DNA of 7,951 bases from Marinosulfonomonas sp. (lineage in GTDB: Bacteria; Pseudomonadota; Alphaproteobacteria; Rhodobacterales; Rhodobacteraceae), in the NCBI GenBank assembly GCA_026989405.1, contig JALSJL010000466.1, positions 1 to 7,951 on the forward strand. Direction: 5' to 3'. The notes beneath the pieces are model-generated. The model was not told the origin of the DNA. It saw only the letters and a list, made by a program, of their open reading frames with translations, and did no database searches. Below are positions 1 to 6,374 of this stretch, one piece after another. The position numbers and the translations under genes were made by a program. The first letter of the stretch is position 1; every line of letters begins with the position of its first letter.

Positions 1-1493
1 TCAGGGGACTGAGCAAGCGTTTCGGCTCGGTTCAGGCTGTCGACAATGTCAGCCTGGAGTTGCGCCGTGGCGAGGTGCTGGCGCTGTTGGGCGAAAACGG
101 TGCCGGCAAGACCACGCTCATGAACATGCTGTTCGGGCATTACATGCCGGATGCCGGCTCTGTCGAGGTGGCGGGGCCGGACGGCGCCCTGGTCCCGTTG
201 CAACTGGGCCATCCGCTCGCGGCGCTGGAGGCGGGCATAGGCATGGTGCACCAGCATTTCACGCTGGCCGAGAACCTGAATGCGCTGGACAATATCATGC
301 TGGGGTCCGAGCCATTGCGCGCCCTTCGGCGCGGCCGGCGTGCCGCGCGGGCCAGGGTTGAAGCGATCATGCAGCGCTCGGGGCTGGTGGCGCCGCTGGA
401 TGTGCCGGTGGGGCGGCTGTCGGTCGGTGAGCGCCAGCGGGTCGAGATCCTCAAGGCGCTTTATCGCGACGCGCGCATTCTGGTGCTGGATGAGCCGACG
501 GCGGTGTTGACCCCGCAGGAGGCCGACGCGCTGTTTGAAAACATCGGGGCGATGACGCAGGACGGGCTGTCGGTGATCTTTATCAGCCACAAGCTGCGCG
601 AGGTTCTGGCCTTCTCGCATCGGATCGCAGTTTTGCGCCATGGCAGAAAGGTCGGAGAGATTGCCACAGGCGACGCCGACGAACGGGTGATCGCGCGCAT
701 GATGGTCGGCGCCGACACCCCGGCCACGGAACGCGCGGCGATGGCGCCAGGTGCGCCGGTCATGGCCCTGCGTGACGTGTCGATTCGCGGCCATTCAGAG
801 CGTGACAGCATTTCGCGATTGACCCTGACGGTGCACGCGCATGAGATCGTCGGTATTGCCGGTGTTTCCGGCAACGGGCAGACGGCGCTGGCCGAGCTGG
901 TGTCGGGGCTGCGCCGCCCGGACGGGGGCACGGTAAACATTGACGGGCAGCCGATCGTGCGCCCGGAGCCTCGCTCGATGATCCGGGCCGGTGTCGGGCG
1001 CATTCCCGAAGACCGGCACCGAGACGGTATCGTCGGCGCGATGAGCGTGGCCGAGAACATGGTGATCGAGCGGCTGGAGGCGCCCGACGTGCAGCACCAC
1101 GGGCTGTTGCAAAAGGCGCGCATTCGGGCGCATGCCGAAGACCTGGCGCGCGAATATGACGTGCGCGGGCCGGGGGTGGACGCCCCGGCGCGGCTGCTTT
1201 CGGGCGGCAATATTCAGAAGCTGATCCTGGCGCGTGTATTCGAGCAGGGGCCACGACTGATCATGGCCAATCAGCCGACGCGCGGGCTGGACATGGGGGC
1301 CGCGGCTGAAGTGGCCCGACGCCTGCTGGAAGCGCGCGCGCGCGGTGCCGGGGTGTTGCTGATCAGCGAGGACCTGGATGAAGTGCTGGGGCTGGCCGAC
1401 CGGATACAGGTGATCCATGACGGCACGTTGCACGAGGCCGGAACGCGCGATCGCGAGGTGATCGGTCTGATGATGGCGGGGCAGGCACCATGA
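1..1493 (+). CDS. ABC transporter ATP-binding protein, YufO/NupA-like double-NBD subunit of a BMP-family nucleoside/nucleobase importer (5' end cut by window)
   Basis: Energises import of a nucleoside or nucleobase through the two permeases encoded next. The frame is open from base 3 (reads RGLSKRFGSVQAVDNVSLEL), so the true start lies upstream; 496 codons are present and the family is about 510, so only some 10-20 residues are missing. Numbering from base 3, the first nucleotide-binding domain is complete: Walker A GENGAGKTT (30-38), Q-loop Gln84, signature LSVGERQ (139-145), Walker B ILVLDEP (159-165), H-loop His196. The second is degenerate: P-loop GVSGNGQTA (287-295) lacks the GK[ST] lysine, signature LSGGNIQK (399-406) is kept, Walker B reads MANQPTRGLD (421-430) with NQ for DE, and the switch His is replaced (ISED). 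Such asymmetry is usual in YufO/RbsA-like ATPases. The stop overlaps the next start (ATGA), so translation is probably coupled. Family is secure; the substrate is inferred from the downstream deaminase. Confidence 0.93.
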   Translation, partial: RGLSKRFGSVQAVDNVSLELRRGEVLALLGENGAGKTTLMNMLFGHYMPDAGSVEVAGPDGALVPLQLGHPLAALEAGIGMVHQHFTLAENLNALDNIMLGSEPLRALRRGRRAARARVEAIMQRSGLVAPLDVPVGRLSVGERQRVEILKALYRDARILVLDEPTAVLTPQEADALFENIGAMTQDGLSVIFISHKLREVLAFSHRIAVLRHGRKVGEIATGDADERVIARMMVGADTPATERAAMAPGAPVMALRDVSIRGHSERDSISRLTLTVHAHEIVGIAGVSGNGQTALAELVSGLRRPDGGTVNIDGQPIVRPEPRSMIRAGVGRIPEDRHRDGIVGAMSVAENMVIERLEAPDVQHHGLLQKARIRAHAEDLAREYDVRGPGVDAPARLLSGGNIQKLILARVFEQGPRLIMANQPTRGLDMGAAAEVARRLLEARARGAGVLLISEDLDEVLGLADRIQVIHDGTLHEAGTRDREVIGLMMAGQAP

Positions 1494-2560
1494 TGCGCAT
1501 CGAGCCACGCGAAGCGCCGGGGCGCCTGTTGACGCTTGGCGTGCCGGTTCTTTCGGCGCTGGTGGCGCTGGCGCTGGCGGCGATTCCGCTGATGCTGGCG
1601 GGTGCGCCTGTTGCGGCCGCCTATGTCGAAATGGCGCGCGGTGTCTTCGGGTCGGTCTTTGCGTTTTCGGAAATGCTGACGCGGGCGACGCCGCTGATAT
1701 TCACGGGCCTGGCCGCGGCCCTGGCGTTTCGGGCCAGGCTTTGGAACATCGGCGCCGAGGGGCAGCTTTACCTTGGCGCGATGGCCGCTGTTGCTGTCGG
1801 GTCCGGGGCGCTGGATGTGCCGGGCTATGTGCTGATGCCGCTGATCGTGGTGCTGGGGGCGGCGGCCGGCGCTGCCGGGATGGTGGTGCCGACGGTGCTG
1901 AAGACGCGGTTTGGCGCCGATGAGGTGGTCACGACATTGCTGCTCAATTTCATCATCCTGATCTTTCTCCAGATGATGCTGGAAGGGCCGCTGAAGGACC
2001 CGATGGGGCTGGGCTGGCCGCAGTCGGCGCCGATCCTGGATCAGGGAATGTTGCCGCAACTGATCCCGCGCATGCGCATCCACGCCGGGTTGATCCTGGC
2101 GCTGGTGCTGGCCGGTATCGCACAGTTCATGCTGGCGCGTTCGGTCTGGGGGTTTCGCCTGCGCGCGGTCGGAGAAAACGCTTTTGCGGCGCGGCATGCC
2201 GGGATCGGGGTGAACCGCACGATGCTGAGCGTTGCGGTGGTGTCGGGCGGGCTGGCCGGGCTGGCCGGTGTCAGCGAAGTCGCCGGCCTGAAGGGCTATC
2301 TGACCGCCGACCTGTCGCCGGGGTTTGGCTATACCGGCATCGTTGTGGCGATGCTGGCCGGGCTGTCGCCCCTGGGCGTTGTGATTTCGGCGCTGTTCAT
2401 CGCTTCGGTTTTCGTCGGTGCCGACAGCATGAGCCGGGCGATGGGGGTGTCGTCCTACCTGGCCGACCTGGTGGTTTCGACGTCGCTTCTGTGCGTGCTG
2501 ATCGGTGGATTTTTCGCGCGCTACCGGATTGTGGGCGCGGGAAGGAAGGCGCATGGCTGA
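1490..2560 (+). CDS. ABC transporter permease, YufP/NupB-like (BMP family, BPD_transp_2 type)
   Basis: First of two non-identical inner-membrane subunits forming the channel of the importer. The 356-residue protein is strongly hydrophobic, with likely membrane segments near residues 14-38, 63-81, 92-108, 112-134, 147-164, 198-217, 244-262, 281-310 and 325-345. Family landmarks are the conserved LWNIGAEGQLYLGA stretch (84-97), FGADEVVTTLLLN (141-153), and the cytoplasmic coupling segment RAVGENAFAARHAGI (225-239), equivalent to the EAA loop that contacts the ATPase. There are two adjacent ATGs, at 1490 and 1493; the first shares ATGA with the stop of the ATPase gene, preceded by a weak purine-rich GGCGGGGCAGG, which suits translational coupling. 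Its end overlaps the second permease by 8 bases. Family assignment is secure from sequence pattern. The transported molecule cannot be read from the protein. Confidence 0.93.
   Translation: MMRIEPREAPGRLLTLGVPVLSALVALALAAIPLMLAGAPVAAAYVEMARGVFGSVFAFSEMLTRATPLIFTGLAAALAFRARLWNIGAEGQLYLGAMAAVAVGSGALDVPGYVLMPLIVVLGAAAGAAGMVVPTVLKTRFGADEVVTTLLLNFIILIFLQMMLEGPLKDPMGLGWPQSAPILDQGMLPQLIPRMRIHAGLILALVLAGIAQFMLARSVWGFRLRAVGENAFAARHAGIGVNRTMLSVAVVSGGLAGLAGVSEVAGLKGYLTADLSPGFGYTGIVVAMLAGLSPLGVVISALFIASVFVGADSMSRAMGVSSYLADLVVSTSLLCVLIGGFFARYRIVGAGRKAHG
2540..2549 (+). promoter_or_regulatory. Ribosome binding site for the second permease
   Basis: GGAAGGAAGG is a doubled Shine-Dalgarno-like sequence; its first copy lies 7 bases and its second copy 3 bases before the ATG at 2553. 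It lies inside the 3' end of the preceding permease gene. It decides for the ATG at 2553 over an in-frame GTG at 2505, which would add 16 residues wholly inside the upstream gene with no comparable site. Confidence 0.75.
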
Positions 2561-3497
2561 CATCTTGCAGATCCTGCTTTCAGAGAGTTTCTGGGCGGCT
2601 TCCCTGCGGATTGCGACGCCGCTGATCTTCGGCGTCATGGGGGCATTGCTGTGCGAGAAATCCGGTGTGCTTAACCTTGGGATCGAAGGGATATTCGTGG
2701 CCGGGGCCATGGCCGGATGGATGGCGGTCTGGCTTGGGCTTGGACTATGGGGCGGCGTCTTGGTGGCGGCGCTCACCGGGGCCTTTTTCGGGTTGATCCA
2801 CGCAATCCTGACAGTGCCCCTGGGACTGTCGCAACATGTGTCGGGGCTGGGGGTGACGCTGTTTGCCACTTCGGTCAGCTATTTCGCCTACCGGACGGCG
2901 TTGCCGAACGTGTCTTCGCCGCCGAGGATCGAACCTTTCAGGGGGCTGGACATTCCGGTCCTGTCGGACCTGCCGTTTGTGGGGCCGGTGTTCTTTCAGC
3001 AGACCGCGTTGACCTGGCTGGCGCTGATCATGGTGGGCCTTGTCTGGTATGTGCTTGAGCGCACGCCCCTGGGCGTTGCCATCAAGGCGGTTGGCGACAA
3101 CCCGGACAGCGTGGATGCGCAAGGCCTGTCGGTCTACGGCTTGCGGATGGGGGCAGTGGTGGCAGGCTCGGCGCTTATGGCCCTGGGTGGCGCGTTTCTG
3201 ACCATGTCTGCATTCGACGCCTTCTTTTTCGGCATGGTGAACGGGCGCGGGTGGATTTGCATAGCGCTGGTGATATTTGCCAGCTGGAAGCCGGGAAAAG
3301 CTCTGCTTGGTGCGCTGTTGTTCGGGGCTTTCGATGCGCTTCAGGTGCGTCTTCAGACCCAGGTCGGGGCGGTCGTGCCCGGCCAGGTGTTCCTGATGGC
3401 CCCCTATGTGCTGTCGATCTTTGCCCTGGTCATCGCCGCCCGACGGGCGGAATACCCGCGCGCCTTGTTGAAGCCGTGGTTCAAGGGGCAACGCTAG
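2553..3497 (+). CDS. ABC transporter permease, YufQ/NupC-like (BMP family)
   Basis: Second channel subunit of the importer, 314 residues in the inner membrane. Likely membrane segments lie near 14-33, 45-63, 65-87, 95-113, 152-168, 198-219, 233-245, 249-262 and 280-297. Family landmarks are EKSGVLNLGIEGIFVAGA (35-52), the cytoplasmic coupling segment AVGDNPDSVDAQGLSV (179-194), and NGRGWICIALVIFASWKP (230-247), all typical of the YufQ-type subunit that pairs with a YufP-type partner. The start is chosen because of the strong purine-rich site just upstream and because it overlaps the previous stop by 8 bases (ATGGCTGA), as expected in a coupled operon. A longer GTG start at 2505 is possible but poorly supported. 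The last residues (KPWFKGQR) are basic. A large hairpin begins 3 bases after the stop. Confidence 0.93.
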   Translation: MADILQILLSESFWAASLRIATPLIFGVMGALLCEKSGVLNLGIEGIFVAGAMAGWMAVWLGLGLWGGVLVAALTGAFFGLIHAILTVPLGLSQHVSGLGVTLFATSVSYFAYRTALPNVSSPPRIEPFRGLDIPVLSDLPFVGPVFFQQTALTWLALIMVGLVWYVLERTPLGVAIKAVGDNPDSVDAQGLSVYGLRMGAVVAGSALMALGGAFLTMSAFDAFFFGMVNGRGWICIALVIFASWKPGKALLGALLFGAFDALQVRLQTQVGAVVPGQVFLMAPYVLSIFALVIAARRAEYPRALLKPWFKGQR

Positions 3498-3500
3498 GAC

Positions 3501-3560
3501 GCGCTCATCTCTCCCTTGCGGTCGATCTTCGCGAAGACGCCCGCAAGGGCGGATGAGCGC
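3501..3560 (+). repeat. 60-base near-perfect inverted repeat (intercistronic hairpin) between permease and deaminase genes
   Basis: The outer arms GCGCTCATC (3501-3509) and GATGAGCGC (3552-3560) are perfect 9-base complements. After a small internal loop (TCT against CG) come a second perfect 9-bp pair, CCCTTGCGG (3513-3521) with CCGCAAGGG (3541-3549). The remaining centre holds the 12-base palindrome TCTTCGCGAAGA (3526-3537). With one mismatch and one bulge the structure totals about 24 base pairs around a CGCG loop. No T-run follows, so it does not look like an intrinsic terminator. It ends 12 bases before the ribosome binding site of the deaminase gene. Plausible roles are mRNA stabilisation or processing between transporter and enzyme, attenuation, or a dispersed REP-like element; the sequence does not decide. 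Confidence 0.8.
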
Positions 3561-3572
3561 CCCCCGGAAACT

Positions 3573-3576
3573 GGAG
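3573..3576 (+). promoter_or_regulatory. Ribosome binding site setting the deaminase start
   Basis: GGAG within CTGGAGAAT stands 6 bases before the ATG at 3583. The alternative in-frame ATG at 3553 would lie inside the 3' arm of the large hairpin and has only a G-rich run immediately adjacent, with no proper spacing. The site therefore favours the shorter, 429-residue protein. Confidence 0.65.
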
Positions 3577-3582
3577 AATACC

Positions 3583-4872
3583 ATGTTCGAACTGATCGTG
3601 AAAAACGCAACCCTGCCAGACGGGCGCTCGGGGCTCGATATCGCTTGCAGGAACGGCAGGATTGCCGCCGTGGAGACAGGCATCAGCGCCCAAGCTCAGG
3701 ACGTGATCGATGCCGATGGCCTGTTGGTCAGTCCGCCGTTCGTCGATCCGCATTTTCACATGGACGCGACGCTGTCGCTGGGGACGCCGCGGATGAATGT
3801 CTCGGGCACCTTGCTGGAGGGGATCGCGCTTTGGGGAGAGTTGAAGCCGATCCAGACGGTAGAGGAGATCATCGCCCGTGCGCTGCGCTATTGCGACCTG
3901 GCGGTGAGCCAGGGGATCGGGGCGATCCGCAGCCACGTGGATGTCTGCGATGATACGCTGAAAGGGGTCGAGGCACTTTTGGACGTGAAACGCCAGGTGG
4001 CGCCCTACCTGGATCTGCAGCTGGTGGCCTTTCCGCAGGACGGGGTGTTGCGCGATCCGACGGCGCTGGCCAACCTGACCCGAGCACTGGACATGGGCGT
4101 GGACGTGGTCGGTGGCATCCCGCATTTCGAGCGCACCATGGACGCCGGCGCCGAAAGCGTGCGCCTGTTGTGCGAGATTGCCGAGACGCGCGGGCTGATG
4201 GTGGACATGCATTGCGACGAAAGCGATGACCCGATGAGCCGGCATGTTGAAACGCTCACCCAGGAGACGCAGCGGCTGGGGATGCAGGGCCGGGTGACCG
4301 GTTCACACCTGACCTCGATGCATTCGATGGACAATTACTATGTCAGCAAACTGATCCCGCTGATGATCGAGGCCGGGCTGCACGCCATCCCGAACCCGCT
4401 GATCAACATCATGTTGCAGGGGCGCCACGACAGCTATCCCAAGCGGCGCGGCCAGACCCGGGTGCGCGAGTTGCGCGACGCCGGGATCACGGTTGGTTTC
4501 GGCTCTGACTGCGTGATGGACCCGTGGTATTCGCTCGGCACGGCGGACATGCTGGACGTGGCCCATATGGGGCTGCATGTGGGGCAGTTGTCGAGCCGGG
4601 CGGACATGGCCTGGTGTTTCGAGGCCGTGACCAGCAATTCCGCCGCGATCATGGGGCTGGAGGGCTACGGGCTGGAAAAGGGCTGTGCCGCCAACATGGT
4701 GCTGCTTCAGGCGCGCGATCCGATCGAGGCGATCCGGCTGCGGCCAGCCCGGCTGGCGGTGGTTCGGGGCGGACGGATCATTGCGCGCACCCCGGTGCAG
4801 TCAAGTGCGCTGGATATTCCCGGACGTCCCGGCGTTGTGGACCCATCCGCTTTTGCGCCCGGTGGGGGCTGA
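3583..4872 (+). CDS. CodA-family amidohydrolase; cytosine deaminase-like, possibly 5-methylcytosine deaminase
   Basis: Metal-dependent cytoplasmic amidohydrolase, 429 residues, expected to remove ammonia from an amino-pyrimidine or similar base. Residues matching E. coli CodA, all offset by four: metal ligands His57 and His59 (DPHFHMD), His210 (MHCDE) and Asp309 (GSDC); catalytic Glu213 and His242 (GSHLTS); base-contacting Phe150 and Gln152 (AFPQ) and Trp315 (DPWY). Long stretches such as NPLINIMLQG and YPKRRG also match CodA. The notable change is Cys310, encoded at 4510-4512, where CodA has Asp314. Published work recalled here found that homologues lacking this Asp, including one from R. 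sphaeroides, deaminate 5-methylcytosine. Cytosine, isoguanine or another base remain possible. It is the last gene of the transporter operon, so its substrate probably enters through that importer. Start chosen by GGAG spacing; an ATG at 3553 would add ten residues. CodA family secure, substrate inferred. Confidence 0.9.
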   Translation: MFELIVKNATLPDGRSGLDIACRNGRIAAVETGISAQAQDVIDADGLLVSPPFVDPHFHMDATLSLGTPRMNVSGTLLEGIALWGELKPIQTVEEIIARALRYCDLAVSQGIGAIRSHVDVCDDTLKGVEALLDVKRQVAPYLDLQLVAFPQDGVLRDPTALANLTRALDMGVDVVGGIPHFERTMDAGAESVRLLCEIAETRGLMVDMHCDESDDPMSRHVETLTQETQRLGMQGRVTGSHLTSMHSMDNYYVSKLIPLMIEAGLHAIPNPLINIMLQGRHDSYPKRRGQTRVRELRDAGITVGFGSDCVMDPWYSLGTADMLDVAHMGLHVGQLSSRADMAWCFEAVTSNSAAIMGLEGYGLEKGCAANMVLLQARDPIEAIRLRPARLAVVRGGRIIARTPVQSSALDIPGRPGVVDPSAFAPGGG

Positions 4873-4928
4873 GGCCGGCGCGCGCGAAAAGGCTCCCGCA
4901 GAGGGGGATGGTGGCCGGCAGGCAGCCA

Positions 4929-4956
4929 AAGGGGGCAGAACCCCCCTTGTTGGGGG
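4929..4956 (+). terminator. Possible terminator or switch: two overlapping G/C-tract hairpins after the deaminase gene
   Basis: AAGGGGG (4929-4935) can pair perfectly with CCCCCTT (4942-4948) around a CAGAAC loop. The same C-run can instead pair with GGGGG (4952-4956) around a short loop, so the two hairpins exclude each other. It lies about 57 bases after the deaminase stop, in a 137-base gap, and may end the operon. There is no clean T-run, so Rho-independent termination is uncertain. Confidence 0.4.
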
Positions 4957-4974
4957 CAGGTTTGGAGGCAGGGC

Positions 4975-5003
4975 TTGACGCCCGATGAAAAGCCCGAAAC
5001 TGT
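4975..5003 (+). promoter_or_regulatory. Candidate promoter for the aminotransferase gene
   Basis: TTGACG (4975-4980) matches a sigma-70 -35 box in five of six bases. At 17-base spacing the -10 position reads AACTGT (4998-5003), which is poor. If real, transcription would begin close to the ATG at 5010, where no Shine-Dalgarno sequence is visible, suggesting a leaderless or very short-leader mRNA. The weak -10 keeps confidence low. Confidence 0.3.
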
Positions 5004-5009
5004 GCCCGC

Positions 5010-6233
5010 ATGGAACTTGATCTGGAATTTGTCCGGGCGCAATTCCCGGCGTTCGAAGAGCGCTCCCTGAAAGGGCAGGCATTCTTTGAAAATGCGGGCG
5101 GGTCCTATGCCTGCGCTCCGGTTGTCGACCGGCTGACGCGGTTTTACCGCGAACGCAAGGTGCAGCCATACGGTGTGTTCGATGCAAGCCGGGTGGGCGG
5201 CGAAGAAATGGACAGCGCGCGCATACGACTGGCCGCGATGTTGGGTGTCGCGCCGGATGAGGTCAGTTTCGGCCCCTCGACCACGCAGAACGTCTATGTG
5301 TTGGCACAGGCGTTTCGCCAGTATCTGAACGCGGGCGATGCGATTGTTGTCACCAACCAGGACCATGAAGCCAACTCGGGGGCGTGGCGGCGGCTGGCGG
5401 ACGAGGGGATCGAGATACGCGAATGGCAGATTGATCCCGACACCGGCCACCTTGATCCGGCCGACCTGGGGGCGCTGTTGGACGAACGGGTCCGACTGCT
5501 GGTCTTTCCGCATTGCTCCAACATCGTGGGCGAGATCAACGACGTCAAAGCGATATGCTCGATTGCGCAGGATGCCGGTGTGTTCACCTGTGTCGACGGC
5601 GTTTCCTACGCCCCGCACGGGTTGCCGGATGTGGGTGATCTGGGGGCCGACATCTACCTGTTTTCCGCCTACAAGACCTATGGCCCGCATCAGGGAGTGA
5701 TGGCGATCCGGGGTGACGTCGGGATGAGCCTTCCGGCCCAGGGGCACTGGTTCAACGCCGATGTGCTCTATCAGCGTTTCACACCGGCCGGCCCGGACCA
5801 TGCGCAGGTCGCGGCGATGGCCGGGGTTGCGGACTATTTCGACGTGCTCTACGCGCACCACTTCAGCGCCCATGACATCCCGTCCGAGCGGGCAAGTGCC
5901 GTGCATGACCTGATGCGCAATCATGAGATCAGCCTGACGCAGCCCTTGCTGGACTTTCTGAAGGACCGGCCCGGAGTCCGGCTGATTGGCCCGGTTGACG
6001 CCGCCCGGCGAGCACCCACGATTGCGTTGGAACTGGACCAGCCCGGCGAAAAGGCGGCGGCAGCGCTCGCGCCACATGGCATCATGGCCGGGGGTGGCGA
6101 TTTCTATGGTGTGCGCCCGCTGGAAGCGCTGGGGATCGACCGCAAGAAGGGCGTATTGCGGCTGAGCTTCGTGCACTACACGAGCGCTGGGGAAATTGAC
6201 CGCCTGATCCAGGCTCTGGACCACGTTTTGTAG
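5010..6233 (+). CDS. PLP-dependent class V aminotransferase-fold protein, VC1184-like (desulfurase-related but without the catalytic cysteine)
   Basis: Fold-type I PLP enzyme of 407 residues, cytoplasmic, related to cysteine desulfurases and annotated in many genomes as 'cysteine desulfurase-like, VC1184 family'. Visible features: N-terminal FFENAGGS (25-32); phosphate-binding FGPSTTQN (87-94); NQDHEAN (116-122) with the His that stacks on PLP; Asp196 (CVDG) for the pyridine nitrogen and His203; the Schiff-base Lys222 in SAYKTYGPHQG. In the C-terminal region where desulfurases carry RxGxxCA, this protein reads AGGGDFYGVRPL (360-371); its four cysteines (35, 169, 183, 194) are elsewhere. Desulfurase activity is therefore unlikely; a lyase or aminotransferase reaction is more plausible, with unknown substrate. 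The ATG at 5010 is the only good start, since an in-frame TGA stands at 4986. No clear ribosome binding site is seen. Placed between the nucleobase operon and trgAB; a functional link to either is not shown. Confidence 0.9.
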   Translation: MELDLEFVRAQFPAFEERSLKGQAFFENAGGSYACAPVVDRLTRFYRERKVQPYGVFDASRVGGEEMDSARIRLAAMLGVAPDEVSFGPSTTQNVYVLAQAFRQYLNAGDAIVVTNQDHEANSGAWRRLADEGIEIREWQIDPDTGHLDPADLGALLDERVRLLVFPHCSNIVGEINDVKAICSIAQDAGVFTCVDGVSYAPHGLPDVGDLGADIYLFSAYKTYGPHQGVMAIRGDVGMSLPAQGHWFNADVLYQRFTPAGPDHAQVAAMAGVADYFDVLYAHHFSAHDIPSERASAVHDLMRNHEISLTQPLLDFLKDRPGVRLIGPVDAARRAPTIALELDQPGEKAAAALAPHGIMAGGGDFYGVRPLEALGIDRKKGVLRLSFVHYTSAGEIDRLIQALDHVL

Positions 6234-6274
6234 CGCCGGTGCGGCGCCATGGCGCGCATGCAACGCCCCAGGTT

Positions 6275-6295
6275 TCATCCGGCGCCACCGGATGA
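6275..6295 (+). terminator. Hairpin after the aminotransferase gene, possible terminator
   Basis: TCATCCGG (6275-6282) and CCGGATGA (6288-6295) are perfect 8-base complements around a CGCCA loop, 41 bases after the stop. The stem is followed by CATTTGCG, with only three T, so intrinsic termination would be weak. The 141-base gap (6234-6374) also contains a 12-base palindrome, GCGCCATGGCGC (6244-6255), nearer the stop. No convincing promoter for the next gene was recognised here. Confidence 0.4.
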
Positions 6296-6374
6296 CATTT
6301 GCGCCCTGATATGGAATGATCCGTCAACCCGCCGCGATCGGCGCATGACCACCAGCAAAAGGCCGAACTGACCC

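Noticed and set aside
880..1270. Loss of Walker A Lys and Walker B acidic residues in the second ATPase domain as a sign of decay
   Set aside because: A degenerate second domain is usual for YufO/RbsA-like ATPases, and the rest of the domain is well kept, so the gene is not a pseudogene.
2505..2552. GTG start that would lengthen the second permease by 16 residues
   Set aside because: It lies inside the preceding gene without a ribosome binding site, whereas the ATG at 2553 has GGAAGGAAGG just upstream.
1271..2869. Long open frame of 532 codons on the minus strand
   Set aside because: It lies opposite the permease genes and gives a low-complexity product rich in Arg, Pro, Gln and His without any recognisable domain; it is a mirror of high third-position GC in the real genes.
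4707..6278. Long open frame of 523 codons on the minus strand
   Set aside because: Antisense to the deaminase end, the gap and the aminotransferase; composition is shadow-like and no motif is visible.
6345..6371. Eight-codon open frame (MTTSKRPN) just before trgA, as a leader peptide
   Set aside because: No ribosome binding site and no regulatory codon run; short frames of this size are expected by chance.
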